From assembly GCA_029255685.2 (NCBI GenBank), contig CM055318.2, positions 67,861,136 through 67,925,135 of the forward strand: DNA of 64,000 nt, given 5' to 3'. This DNA comes from Silene conica. Its lineage: Eukaryota; Streptophyta; Magnoliopsida; Caryophyllales; Caryophyllaceae. The notes under the pieces were generated by a model. The model searched no databases and had not been told where the DNA came from. It saw nothing but the letters and a program-made list of their open reading frames with translations. Shown here in pieces: positions 23,459 to 36,149 of the stretch; position 1 is the stretch's first letter; each line of letters begins with the position of its first letter. Position numbers and translations under genes: made by a program.

Positions 23459-23568
23459 AGGACAAATAAAGGCTTCAAGTCGGCAGGAAAGGAGGCAATG
23501 GTCGTCGAAACCAACAACACGCCCGTTAAGATTTCATCAAAGCCTATGTATGAAAAGAAGAAAGAGTC

Positions 23569-24839
23569 TGTTAGGTTTTTAGTTACTCATAAACTAAATA
23601 TTTAGTCATACTAACATAATCCTTTAATTAACATTTTAATTAACATATTATTATGATCTTATGCATTCTTAAATATGCGGAAATAGAAGAGAAATCGAGT
23701 CCTTACACTCGGTCCTAATGCAAGCAAGGATGATCCTCCAATGTTCAACAAGAACACCTCCTTTGTGATGCACCAAGACAATCCTTTAATGAACCGAAAC
23801 CTTGTAGTTGCTAGGCTAGAAATCGGTTTCTCCTTAAACTATTATAATCTCTCTAATTAGAATATTATTTCAATACTACAATTAGTATGTAATATTATCT
23901 TATAATATAGATTTGAGGTTGTAAATTCTCTCCTTACTTAGTGAAAATTTCGGCTAAGACTAGAAGAGGAATGAATGTTTGATGTCCTTCTTATATCTCA
24001 TATAATTAGCATGCTTTAACTTAAGATAATAAAATAATTAACTTAAGAGCATGGGGAAGGGGGAGCCGGCCTTAGGGGAGAGCAACAAGGGAACAACTTC
24101 CCTTCTCAAGGCTCTTAGGGTGGCTCTAGGTTGGTGTCTCAAGGATTATGTCTAAACATAATGATTATAGTGTGTTTAATACACTAATCACCCACACCAC
24201 CATCTCCTCATATCCGTCTCATTTAATCCATAAAATGGATTTCATTTTACAATTTGTCAATCTTATAATTTGTACAAAGTGTGACATCTTATATGTCACT
24301 AATTAATAAAATGTTTTAGTACATTTAAAACATATAAATATTTATCTCATAAACATTGTACATAATTAAATAAATCACATTTATTAATTAACAAGTAATT
24401 CGAAATTATAATTGTAAAATGATATTTTATCGTCAATACGATTTACAACCTTTGTATTAATTTCAACCCGATTCATTCAAATAACGATATAATAAAGTAT
24501 CGTTCAATGTTTAACAATTGACACGTTTCAATTTTAAACATAAATCTTACATTAAGATTTAACCTCTAATTTCTCGATATACGAGTTTAAGGAATATGAT
24601 CAAATCGTATCTTAATACATTTGATCACTTTAACAATTAAGGGAATTGTCCTAAAGGTGTGACCTAAAGGGATCAACTGACCACCACCATCATACGACAG
24701 TAATGTCAAACTCTAGCTAGCCATCATTACCGATTAATGTTGGTCAGTTGACTAATATAAATCGTATCATCCCTTGCGCATTCTCGTCATGAGATTTAAT
24801 TACGTGATCGCACTATTGTTGAGGACATATTTCCCAACA
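23569..24839 (-). repeat. Gag-only copia 3' LTR
   Basis: The LTR begins TGTTAGGTTTTTAG and ends TTTCCCAACA on the plus strand. It differs from the other LTR at about a dozen sites. On the minus strand a purine-rich AAGTGGGAGAT directly precedes it, which is the polypurine tract. Confidence 0.9.
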
Positions 24840-25264
24840 ATCTCCCACTTGTCCTCGACAAGTGTGCGTCACCAATTCTCTTGTCCTATTACAATCTCCC
24901 ACTCAATGCAAGATGTCTCTCTGAGGTCGTACTTGCATTTGATCATATCATGAATGGTTTCCTCGATCTGGAGAATAACTGTTTGACCGGAATTATCTAC
25001 CATAGATACCTTTCGAGCGTGGCCACGCATTTCCAGTTAACTTCTCCTCGAGTGGCCTTGAGATTTGAACAACCCTGACAAGGGGTGGACAATTTCTATC
25101 GCACTATTTCCTTTGACTAGTCACAGTCAGTCACAGCCTGAAGCAATCCCATTTTACTCCAGTTACGAAAAGTCGTAGAGAATGGATCAAGGTTATGCCT
25201 AAACTGTACCATCTTGGGAGAGTAGTCTTTAGTCTAAGAATTGACTCACAAGAATACTATAGCA
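24840..25264 (-). other. Copia 3' non-coding interior beside the CACTA
   Basis: This segment has no gene. It resembles the equivalent part of the second copia element at 53222-53515, sharing ATCTCCCACTTGTCC, TCTCCCACTCAATG and CTCCTCGAGTGGCC. The conserved block lies upstream of the polypurine tract in both elements. Confidence 0.6.
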
Positions 25265-25284
25265 CACTACAAGAAAAACGCAAA

Positions 25285-25525
25285 CGGGCGACAGTTTTTT
25301 GTCGACTGCAGAAGGTAGTCGCCAAATTGGCGACTGAAATAAAACTCGGGCGACTGAATTCAGTCGCCAATTTGGCGACTACCCTTTTTCCCCAAATTTC
25401 CCTCCACCGACACAACCGGGCGACAGAAAAGGTAGATTAGCGACGGAAATCTGTCGCCAAAATTGGCGACTGCTTTATTCTGTCGCCAATTTGCGTATTC
25501 AGTCGCCAATTTGCGCTATAGAAAC
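25285..25525. repeat. CACTA left subterminal repeats
   Basis: Repeated short motifs in both orientations (GGCGACTG, CAGTCGCCAA, CTGTCGCCAA, GGGCGACAG) fill this stretch. In En/Spm elements such arrays bind the TNPA-like protein. Confidence 0.8.
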
Positions 25526-26206
25526 AGCGAGTCTTCTTCCCCTTTCATTATTTGAACTTAAACAAAACCCAAAACCCCTATACACGCGAAAACCACCACC
25601 ACCACCTACTACGTGTACCACCACCACCTACTACGTGTACCACCACCACCCTCAACACCACCTTCACCGGATTCCGGCCAACATCAAGCTATCACATTTG
25701 TTCTTCCCTTCATTCAACTCATTTAAGGTTTGTTTACTTCTTCATAATTCAATTTCAATTTCAATTTTTTGATTGATTGTTGGTTTGTTTTGTGCATTTA
25801 GTGATTGTAGTAGGTTATTAAGACCGTCTTAGCTTATTAGGTTGTGATTAATTAGGTATTAGAAGCCAATTAGCATATTAATTAGATAATTGTGGGTTAG
25901 AGTTTATAAGAAGTTTGTATAAGACGATGTTGTTAGCCTTATTGATGTTGGTTAATTAGATTAAAGCAGTCGATTAGGATGTTTAATAGCTTATTAGGAT
26001 GTTAGTTAGATTATACTAGCTTATTAAGACCGTCTTAAATTAGCTTATTAGGTTGTGGTTAATTGTATAATTGGAAATTGTTGTTAATAAATTGTTATTA
26101 TTATGTGATTGAGGTTGTTCTTTAATTAAGTGAGTGTAATTTTAATTTAGATATAAGTAATTTTAGTGTTGAAAATTGTTTTTTGGGTTTTTTTGTTTAG
26201 ATTAAA

Positions 26207-28273
26207 ATGAAGAGATTGGAACGTTCATGGATGTATGATGGAGGGTTATTAGATAATAAGAAGAGACGTTCTAATGCTAGGTTTATAGAGGGTGTTGCCG
26301 AGTTTATTGAGTTTGCTAAGCAACAAGAGGAGTATGACTCGTTAGAAAATAAACTTAGGTGTCCTTGTAGCAAATGTCGAAATATGAAATACCTATATGT
26401 CATTGAGGTACAAGAACATCTCTATACAAATGGGTTTCGTCCAAATTATTATAATTGGATTTCTCATGGAGAAGCCTATTCCCCAATTCACGAACAACCT
26501 CACATCGAACATGTTGACGAAAACCCATATAGAGATATGGTTGTTGATGCCTTGGAGTTTAATGTAGTCAATAATGACGATGACCGTGTAGCCTTGAATG
26601 AAGAGCAACCTCCAAATCCCCAAGCAAAGGCTTTTTTTGACATGTTAAAAGCTGCGGAACAACCTTTATACGAAGGGAGCAGAATGTCATTATTACAAGC
26701 CGCCTCTAGGATAGTAACCTTGAAGTGTGAGTATAATATGCCATTTCCTGCCGTTGATGGTATTGCTTCTTTCCTTGAGGATGCTATCCCCGAAGATAAC
26801 GTCATGACTCGAAGTTTCTACAACACCAAAAAAGTAGTTAAAGGTCTTCAGTTACCACATCAAAAGATCGATGCTTGTCCCGAAGGATGTATGTTGTTTT
26901 GGAAAGATGATGCGTTACTTGACAAGTGCAGAAAATGTGGAAGGGATAGATTTCAGACAAGCGATGGAGATGTTGTTTTCAAAACGAAAAAAGGCAACAA
27001 GAGTGGTAATAGGGGTCAAAAGTGTAAGAAACCGATAGCAGAAAATCAATTAATTTACCTTCCTCTTTCCCCTAGGCTTCAAAGAATTTATTCTACCAAA
27101 AAACTTGCCGAACAAATGACATGACACAAAGAAAATCCACGTACTCCTGGGAAGATGTGTCATCCAAGTGACGGGGAAGAATGGAAACGATTTGATCAAA
27201 TCTATCCTGAATTTGCCGAGGAACCCCGGAATGTGCGACTTGGCTTGTGTACGGATGGATTTAGTCCTTTTACCCAATTTGGTAAGAATTACTCTTGTTG
27301 GCCCGTAATGGTCACACCATACAACTTACCGCCTTGGTTATGTATGAAAAGAGAATTCATTTTCTTGTCTCTCATTATTCCCGGTCCTAAAAATTCGAAA
27401 GGACATTTGGATGTTTATTTACAACCATTAGTGGAAGAATTGAGACAATTGTGGGAAGTTGGGGTGGAAACATATGATGTTTTCAGAAAGCAGAATTTTC
27501 AACTAAGAGCTTCACTTTTATGGACAATAAACGATTTTCCCGCATATGGTATGCTATCTGGCTGGGCTACCGCGGGACAAAAAGCATGTCCTCGTTGCAT
27601 GGGTGAAAGTAAAGCTTTTTGGGATAAACATGAAGACAAATTCCCAAAATGGTTTCTGAACGATGTGCTTGAGTTCAATATCCAAGATGATTTGATAAGG
27701 AGTTTAGCCTTCGGTCCTTCACGCTTGGTTAAGACGCGGAACCGATATTCAGTTAATGGATTTAATTTCCACACATTCGACCATGGTAAGGGTAAGGCTA
27801 GATGCAATTATGGTGTTACTATTTCTTCCGTTGATGACCACGAATACTATGATATTATAGAGGACATTTTTGAGATATCTTACAATGGTCGTGATCGAGC
27901 TTACAAGACTACCTTATTCAAGATTGAGTGGAAGGATAATTCCCCGGCTGGAATGAGAACACATGAATGTTACAAGCTTGTAGAAGTGAATCGTACCCGA
28001 ACATACCCTAAGTATGATCCATTTATACTTGCACATCAGGCTCAACAAGTGTATTTCGCTTCCTATCCAAGCACGACAAATGATAGAAATAGTAAGGCAT
28101 GGTGGGCAGTCATTAAGACAAAGGCACGATCACAAATTGATACCTCCTTTTTTCAAGAAGAAATAGTAACAAATGGGACAATTTTGTCTCCAACAGACGA
28201 AATCATTCATGATAATGAAGATGAAGATGATGATGAGTTGGAAGAGGAGGAGGATAATGAGACTATGAATTGA
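26207..28273 (+). pseudogene. CACTA tnp2-type transposase, stopped and deleted
   Basis: The first part carries the transposase-associated domain (residues about 1-75, with CPCSKCRN) and the start of the Transposase_21 (tnp2) domain. An in-frame TGA at 27122-27124, where TGG is expected (EQMT-stop-HKENPRT), ends the first frame. The second part continues in the same frame at 27125 and carries SWPVMVTPYNLPPWLC-type and DLFPAYG-type motifs. After about residue 485 the protein jumps straight to a DUF4216-like C-terminus (ILAHQAQQVYFASYPST). The rest of the catalytic core and the DUF4218 region are therefore missing. The element cannot make active transposase. Confidence 0.85.
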
Positions 28274-28524
28274 GTTGGAAGAAGGATGGGAGGAAGTTGA
28301 AGAAGTAGTGAGAGTGCATGATGATGACGATGTTGGTGATGATGATGACAATGAGGATGAGGATGAGGATGAGGATGTTGGTGATGATGATGATGAAGAT
28401 CTAGAAGAGGATGAGGATGATGATTAATTTGGTATATAATAGTTGTACAATTTAAATTCATGCTTGATATGTTTATTTGATGTTTTTTCTTCTCCTACTA
28501 ATATTTTCATTTATGTGATTGTAG

Positions 28525-30116
28525 ATGGCAGGAGGTCGAGGTAGAGTGCGAGGCGGTGGCAGTAATCGTGCTAATATTTCATCCGTGCAAGAAGAAGAGG
28601 AACCAGTAGAAGAAGAGGTACAGATTGAGCCTCAAGTGGATGAGGACTCGGACGATGGTATACCGATTCAGTACACCCAGGATAACCGGATTATACTTGA
28701 TCCGGCGGGACTATGGTAAGTGTTGTTGTTTATTATATGTGTATTATTCAATTTTTAAAGTAATAAAATGATTTGTTTTAATTAATAATTTCTGTTACAG
28801 GTTTAGACATCAGACTCCTCGTCGAGGGGTCGTTGCTAGCACAAAGGAGAACTTGTTAGGTCTTGTGCCTACTTCTTGGGGGAAAGCTAGCAAGGCTCAA
28901 AAAGAAGCTTGGTTCAATGCGTATCGGGTAATTGCATTAATTATAGTTAGTTGTTTTTTAACTCATTAAGCTAACTACTAATTACATTAACTTTTTTTTT
29001 TTTTTTTGTAGCAATCTTTCTATTGGGCTCCTGAACATGAACAATCCGTCCTTGAGAGATACCATGAAGTTGGTAAAACAAGATATAGAGACTATATCTA
29101 CAAGATTGTTACAAGAAAGAAGGAACCGAATCATCTAAAAGGTACATGTAATATATAAGTTTTGTCACTTGTAAATACAAGAATTAATGAAATATCTTAA
29201 TACTACTAACATACTTTTTAATTGTAGGTGAGAAATATCAAGATCTCATGAAGCGACGCGAGACTCCCGAGTTCCAAGCCGTGTCCGCTCAAAAGAAGAT
29301 GAACAAAAGAAGAGGGAAGAAAGATGCGGAGGTCGAGCCTACCCATCACGGGGGATCACGATCATTTTTGACGCGTATTTTTAGTGTAAGTCTTGAATGA
29401 ATACTTTTTTTTTGAATGAATATACTATACTTCTTATATTAACAATTTTCCCTATTTAGGGAGGGAAGAAGAAGAAGGATAGCAGCAACAACGACGGCGG
29501 CAACAAAGACGGCGGCAAGAAGCCGATGATGACGATGCCCGAACTTTTCCTTGACACGCATTCCAAGGTCAACGAAAAGACGCAGAGAAGAATATGGATT
29601 AAGGCGAAGGACAAAGAGTTATATGTAAGATAGTTTCTCTCAACTAATGATGTTTTTTTGTTACCTTCGTCAATGATTGTTTTTGCTTAACTAATAATAG
29701 TTTTCTTAATGTTATAGGAGAAATATGAGGCAGAGAAAGAGGCCCACCCTGAGCGGGATGATAATGAAATTTGGTTCAAATTGGTGGATGGTTACAAGAA
29801 GGGTATGGTATATGGGGCTGGACAAGCTCATGGGGTGTTTTACAAAGAACCGGCTAGAAGGTCCTCATATGAGCCGCGACAAACCTATGAGCCGTCTATT
29901 GTAAGTCAATTGCAATCGCAACTTGAGAAAGAAAGAGCCGCAAATGCGGAAAGAGATGAGGATATGCGGTTGATGAGAGAACGTCTTAAAGCCATGGAGA
30001 CATATTTCTACTCTTGCAACCCCGGTCCACGGCCATTTAATGAAGATCCTAATGATCCAAGAGGAAAGGGAGGCGACGGTAGTGGAGCTAGCATGGGATT
30101 TCAAGCAGTTAATTAG
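28525..30116 (+). CDS. CACTA accessory protein (Transposase_24/TnpA-like)
   Basis: Six exons join with GT-AG borders and matching phase: 28525-28715, 28801-28927, 29012-29141, 29228-29385, 29460-29624 and 29718-30116. They give 389 aa and no internal stop. The start MAGGRGRVRGGG is glycine/arginine-rich and is followed by an acidic stretch. The middle (WFNAYR, FYWAPEHEQSVLERYHEVGK, RRETPEFQA) matches the plant Ptta/En/Spm family. An L/E/R-rich coiled coil lies at about 325-360. Proteins of this kind probably bind subterminal repeats. It may still be expressed, although the transposase is dead. Confidence 0.8.
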
Positions 30117-30344
30117 TTTAGTAACTTAGGAAAAATTGTCGAACGTGGAGATTTATTAGTTTAGTTAACGTGTTCTTGTAATTTGATAACGATTCTCTTT
30201 TTCTATAAAAGGAGATTTGGTTGTTGTTTCAGAAGGTGTTCGTCACCAATTGCTGGTTACTTTCTGGTTGCAGGTGTATTGAAATTATTTCGTATTGGAT
30301 TTGGCAGAAACGAAATGATTTTTATGAAAAATGCCCAAGAATTT

Positions 30345-30700
30345 TGGCGACTGAAATGATGTAATGGCGACTGAATTCAGTCGCCAAAACAGAGCACAGA
30401 AAACCAAAGCCCCTGGAAAGTCAGGAGCATTGGCGACGGAAACAAGGAATTGGCGACGGATTTTCTGTCGCCAATTTGGCGACTACTCCGTTTCTGTCGC
30501 CAATTTGGCGACTGCTAATTCTGTCGCCAAATTGTACCTATGGCGACTACCTCTGCTGTCGCCAAATTTGGCGACGGATTTCAGTCGCCCGAGTTTTTTT
30601 GGCGACAAAAGTCAGCGACAAGTTGTTGGCGACTGTTGTCCGTCGCCAATAGGTGTTTGGCGACGGCTTTCAGTCGCCAATATTTGTCGCCCGATTAAGT
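30345..30700. repeat. CACTA right subterminal repeats
   Basis: This is the counterpart of the left array. TTGGCGACTG, TGGCGACGGA and CTGTCGCCAA occur about a dozen or more times in both orientations. Confidence 0.82.
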
Positions 30701-30713
30701 TTTCGTTGTAGTG

Positions 30714-32791
30714 GCAGCTCTCGCCACGACCCGGCTATTATAAAATTTCCAGAACTCTATAAGCGGTCACTTTGCCCGACAGAGTGTCTCTTGCAGTCTG
30801 CCTATGTGATCGACTAGTCATCATATATGACTCTGTGGCACTTGAACTTGCCATCAATCGCCTCATATTCTAGTCGCTTTGAGACGTCACCTCATGTAAG
30901 CGGCTAGGGGCTATACTAAGTCAATCCAGTTCACTTATGGGGTTCAATATTGTCTCTTACAACCCATTTGGATTTTGACAAAGTATCTTTTATCTTGAGT
31001 TATTTATAACTCAATGATATTGTCATGCAAAAACAGTCAGTACTATTTCATTGCATTCGATGCACGATCATCTATTTGTATTAGTGTTTTACGAATAAAC
31101 CATTTTATTCATGATTGCAAAACTTACAAATTTTGGTCTCCTTCCGACTCATATTCTCTCACATAATATGATCTTATTTGAGCACATATCTAGAACCCAT
31201 TCTAGATTTTGAGATTCCTTTCCTGAGGGAAGCTCCCACTGTTATCTTATAACTCGTGACGTATAGATATACTAGAGGGATTAAAGAATCACTCGGAATT
31301 ATCTAGTCACTTATGTGCTGAAATCTATATTGTAGTTATTAGTGATTTTATCACTCTTATAATTTTCAAACATCTTGGCTATTTAATCAAGGTTATTCAT
31401 ATCTAACCATTTTGATTTCCAATGGGCGACCTTTTATTATCAATAAAATAAACCTTCCCGTAAAGCTCCATCATCGTATGATATAAGGTATTTGATCATC
31501 TAGAATTTCAAACCTCTTATTCTTTACACCTTAAAGAATCACCCATCCTCTCTAAATGGTAGGCTTAATTCTTTTAATGAACATCGCTCCCACTAAAATC
31601 AATATTACTCGATCTCTTAAATGAACCTTTCATTTCTCGCATGTATAAATCATTATTACTATCACTATCCCTATAGTGATCTATTTTCATTCAATCAATC
31701 ATCACCCTCTTTTCATGTCTTCGTTTCCTCGAGACGAATATGACATGATAATTTCCTTATAACTACATTGAGAGAATTGAGATGATTTCTTCTCTTTTAT
31801 CTTATAAACTTAGAAGAATCATTTATTAAGGAACCGGTCTTTCCTCCCGTATAGATAGATGGTTTCTCCTCTATTATCTTATACTCCTTAAAAATCATTA
31901 TCTCAAGGAGCCGATATTCCTTCCGAATTCATACGGGGTTTCATGTCTCCTCTCTTTGAAACAATGAACATAAAGAACCTTTATTCGAGTGTCCTCCCGT
32001 AGTTTCTTCAGTGTCCTCTCGTAGTTTCTTCAATTCATTCATTTAGGGCTCTTCTTAAGACTCCCATGTAGGAATCTTCTCTAAGATCCTGTATTTTCAT
32101 CATTGGTTTGCGAGCGAAATATTTTCTCCCACTCTATCCTTTTAACAATAACTTTTATTCGTTTAAGGATAGCTATTTCGATTAACCAATGCATATGAAT
32201 GTTTGAAGTTTTATAGGTGTGATGAATACATTCTCATTTTCACTTAAAATGAAAATCTTATAATGAACTAATATTGTCTCATTTTGATTGAAAGTATCTC
32301 ATGGGGTGTAGTTCTCTGTTTTAATCAACACTTTGATTCTCTGTTTTAATCAACACTTTGATTATATTAAATTGATCGTATCAAGGTTTATTGCGTGATA
32401 AAATCACTTTTATTCATGTTTTAATAAGGTATGCAATTTATTTGAGAAATCAAGACATTGATTAAGAACAAAAGTAGTGACTCGGGTTGAAAACCAAGTC
32501 ACCAATATCCAAAATTACAACCATTGTTTTAGGATTTTAATCCCTGTCTTACAAGAAAATAAATTGTTCCATAAATAAAATGCAAAATATGAAAGAAGAC
32601 GATATGAAAATTAGAGCCTCGCTCTTCAAGTCTTCGATCAATTGGATGCTACCGTAGCCATCCAAGTAAGGAACTTCATGCTTCCTTCTCCTTGCCCTTA
32701 TCATTATTAGGGGGTGACCCTTTAAAACAATTAAAAAGGATAAACATCAACACATTTGTATCACTATACATAAGTTGATAAAAGACATGAA
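30714..32791 (-). other. Gag-only copia interior lacking pol
   Basis: This 2.1-kb AT-rich stretch lies where pol would follow gag on the minus strand. It has no open frame of note and no trace of integrase or RT motifs on either strand. CTCTTTGATT-type and TTCTTCCGAATTC-like simple motifs occur, and a short direct repeat of TTCTCTGTTTTAATCAACAC lies near 32300-32360. Confidence 0.6.
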
Positions 32792-33700
32792 TCATAAACG
32801 AGAATTATTACCTACGGCGGTTGCCTTCCCATTTTTGAGATCGCTTAAGTATTTGGGGCAATTACGCTTCCAATGACCGATCCTCGTGCAATAATGGCAC
32901 TTGTCTTCTGATTTTGAAGACGAGGTGGAAGCACCTTTCGAAAAGGTCTTTTCTTTGGTCGCTTTGGGCTTGAACGTTTTCTTGCCCTTGCCTTTAGAGG
33001 CATTCCTTTTGAAGCTCGTTTTCCCTTTCTTTTCGATGTTTAAAACATCCTTGGTGGAACTTTCATGAAGTCCCATGTCCCTTTCGGCTTGGACGAGCAT
33101 CTTATGCAACTCATCCAACGTGGTCTCTTGGTTTCGCATATTGAAATTCACCCGGAATTGAGCATACGCTTTAACCTTATTGAGCGAGTAAAGAACTCGG
33201 TCAATTATGAGAGAGTCGGGAACATCAACGTCTTGCGCTTTTAGAGTCTCCGCGAGCTCAACGAGTTTGAGCACATGAGGGCTTATCTTTTGTCCTTCCT
33301 TGAACGTTATGTCGAAGAAGGCGGAAGCCGCCTCATATTGAATCACCCTTGGAGTTTGCGAAAACATGGTCGCAAGCTTGATGTATATCTCATAAGATGT
33401 GGTCAACTTAATCATACTCCTTTGGAGATCCGGCTCCATGGAGAAGATGAACACATTTTTAAGAGCGGGGGACTCTTTCATGTAGGCTTCATAGGCCTCA
33501 CGATTTTGGACCGATGAACGAGCGGTCGGAGCGGGAGGAGCGGCTTCGGATAGGTAACGACTCTTATCGTCACCTTGAGCGGCCAAAAGTAATTGCGCAT
33601 CCCAATCCTTAAAATTGGAACCATGCTTATCGAGTTTGCAACGATCCATAAAAGACCGAAGCCATGAAACGTTAGTGAGAGGTGGAGCGTTGGTTGCCAT
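32792..33700 (-). CDS. gag: Copia gag with CCHC zinc knuckle
   Basis: This is an intact 302-aa Ty1/copia nucleocapsid precursor. Residues about 1-200 form the DUF4219/UBN2-like gag core (WLRSFMDRCKLDKHGSNFKD; MEPDLQRSMIKL; SYEIYIKLATMF). A K/S-rich stretch follows. The CX2CX4HX4C zinc knuckle CHYCTRIGHWKRNC is near residue 270. The frame closes 15 residues later without entering protease. It is the only gene of the host retrotransposon. The protein presumably packages the element's RNA, while the enzymes come from another copy. Confidence 0.88.
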   Translation of the reverse strand: MATNAPPLTNVSWLRSFMDRCKLDKHGSNFKDWDAQLLLAAQGDDKSRYLSEAAPPAPTARSSVQNREAYEAYMKESPALKNVFIFSMEPDLQRSMIKLTTSYEIYIKLATMFSQTPRVIQYEAASAFFDITFKEGQKISPHVLKLVELAETLKAQDVDVPDSLIIDRVLYSLNKVKAYAQFRVNFNMRNQETTLDELHKMLVQAERDMGLHESSTKDVLNIEKKGKTSFKRNASKGKGKKTFKPKATKEKTFSKGASTSSSKSEDKCHYCTRIGHWKRNCPKYLSDLKNGKATAVGNNSRL

Positions 33701-36149
33701 TGATGATTTTGAAAATTAAACTACAATAAAATGAAGGAAATAAAACAATATCATTTTAAAATTCATAATTTAAACTAAAAACTTAAACAAGTTAAGTATA
33801 TTTACTTAATGATCTCTTACCCAATTAAGTAAACAATCCCGAGACCCAAACCCATACTAATCCGGGCACGGTGTAGCCGATTCAACCCGTATCGGTATAA
33901 TTTGGTGGATTAACCCTTTAATCGGTTCTACCTTAGAACTCTCGGTCGACAATTTTCTAAAAATCGTCTTTAGCCCGAACTTATTGCAACTACGGTTACG
34001 AATACTTTCGTTGAGATCAACCAAATTTCAAGGTGTAATCTTATTACCCCACTTACCCAACGTGACAATTTTAGTACCCCGGTGTAGCCGAGCCCACGTT
34101 CTTGTGAAGAAGGGATTCATGGGTCCGTACTTTTTGGTAAGGCTAAGTCTCAATATTTATATGTAAGAGATCTAGTCAAATTATTATCTATCTCTGTTTA
34201 AGTGAACTAAGTCGGTGAATTATCGATAAAATAAAAGACTAGGTCGACTAAATCGAAAATGCATGAGCCGATATATGACGATTTGGCTATGCATGCAAAC
34301 ATATAAAAGCAAAATAAAAGCATAAAATAAACCCTAGTATGACCTTTCCTAGAAAAGAAATAATAAAAGTACAAATTCGGAAACCAACTCCTTTGGTCCC
34401 TTGAACTTCACGAGGCACGCACTTCGAGGTAAACACCGTCTTTGTCGGAACTCCTTTCCGAATGGCACCATCTTCAAGGATCTCCGGAATTTACAAATAT
34501 TACAACTTTTCTAGTCTACTTTATACATTATAAAATAGAAATAAATTACAATTGGGTGATACGAGATCACAAAATTACAACCCAATCGGTAACCCCTTAC
34601 ATTACGGGAAATACCGATTAAAAACTAAGGCCATACTAAGTAAATTACATAATTCCCAAAATTACTTAAATAAAATCATGACATTCATAATTAAAATATG
34701 CAATGCTTATAAATATATGAACTATCATGCAAATCCTAAGCCAAATCGTCCTATTTAAATATCAATAATATAAATAGTTATCGTATAACTCGGTTTATGG
34801 AATCGCGTGTCTTAACGTTTAACAACACTATGCATTATATGAATCGGTATTCATCCTTAAGTTAATCATCCCAACTCATATAGGTTTCAAAATTTAGTCT
34901 TACTCAAACTTTGAACATGACTTAACTTAACATATTTAAATATTGTTCGGTATTACTCGGTTTTACGGGAAAATAATATAAAAATCCAAAAGAGTCATTA
35001 AAATTTTGAAAAATTCAAAATTCAAATTTTGAAAATTCCAGAATGTTCTTAAAATTTCAGAACTTTAAAAATATTAGTATTTATACGGTTTTAACATTAT
35101 TTCGAAAATAATACGTAAAACGAGCATTTTAAGTCGGAAAATTCAATAATTAACTCCATAAATGCAAATAAAATACTAATAATATTTTTACACTTTCCAA
35201 AACACCTTAAGAACATAAAATGGACAGAAAAATAAATTACACACTGCCCAAGAGCCGAAATTTTAAATGCATGACTCCTTTTAATTAATTTTAAATGCAA
35301 CTTTTAACAATTTAAAATTAAAATTAAAACTGAAACTTTTGGCTCCCAAGAATATTTTCGTGATGAACATATCATATATGACTATTATGGGTTAAATGTT
35401 TCGGCCATTTTAACAACTATTGCAAATTTTAACGATTTACGTCATATATCATACGATTTTAACCTTTAAAATTATTTCTCAAGCATAAAATAAGATAAAA
35501 ATCTCGAAATTTTTATACATGCTGGAAATAATATATATGACATCGTTTTAAATTTTTATGGCCAAATTCCAACTTAAACTATTAAAGTCGAAATAATGTC
35601 ACTAATTACCCGATTTTTACATTAAAAATCTATAATATTGCAATATTTGAGATAAATATCTGGAAAATTCAATATACATTTTAAATATTGCATGTGACAT
35701 ACTCATAAAGTTTTATAGTCAAATTCATAATATAACTATACAAACCCATTTTTATTCATCTTATTGCATTTTAACCCTTAAAATTCATATCACACGTTTT
35801 ATAAGTCCATAATTTACGAAAATTCATATTCATAACATAGGATATACATGTGATAACATACTGAAAAATCTCGGCCAGAAACTTATTTTAACTATTTTTC
35901 CCAAAAATAAACATTTTTAACCATTAAAAATCAATAAAACCGAAATTAAAAAAAAAACTAAAGAACAATATATATGCAAAATATATTCCAAATATTCTAA
36001 CAACATTTTAGAAACAGTAGGTATTCATGCTTAAATATTTCGTGCATATCTTATGTTAAACGAAAAACCAAATTTTATTTTGTTATCACTATAACTCCGT
36101 AAAAACGTAAACGGAAAGCATGCAAACAACCTATTGCTCTGATACCAAT
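33701..36149 (-). other. Long untranslated leader of the gag-only copia
   Basis: About 2.4 kb of AT-rich sequence separates the primer site (36136-36149) from the gag start. I see no conserved reading frame. Long leaders of this kind are seen in non-autonomous plant LTR elements. Confidence 0.6.

Larger units (their letters stand above)
25265..30713 (+). mobile_element. CACTA (En/Spm) transposon
   Basis: The ends CACTACAAGAAAAACG and TTTTCGTTGTAGTG form imperfect terminal inverted repeats extending to CGGGCGACA. They are flanked by GCA at 25262-25264 and 30714-30716, the 3-bp target duplication. Dense subterminal repeats of TTGGCGACTG / CAGTCGCCAA lie within about 250 bp of the left end and 370 bp of the right end. 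Inside are a damaged tnp2-type transposase and a seemingly intact second gene. The element inserted into the gag-only copia. Confidence 0.93.

Noticed and set aside
28207-28461. Histidine-rich minus-strand frame
   Set aside because: It is the reverse of a GATGAT-rich acidic tract after the tnp2 pseudogene.
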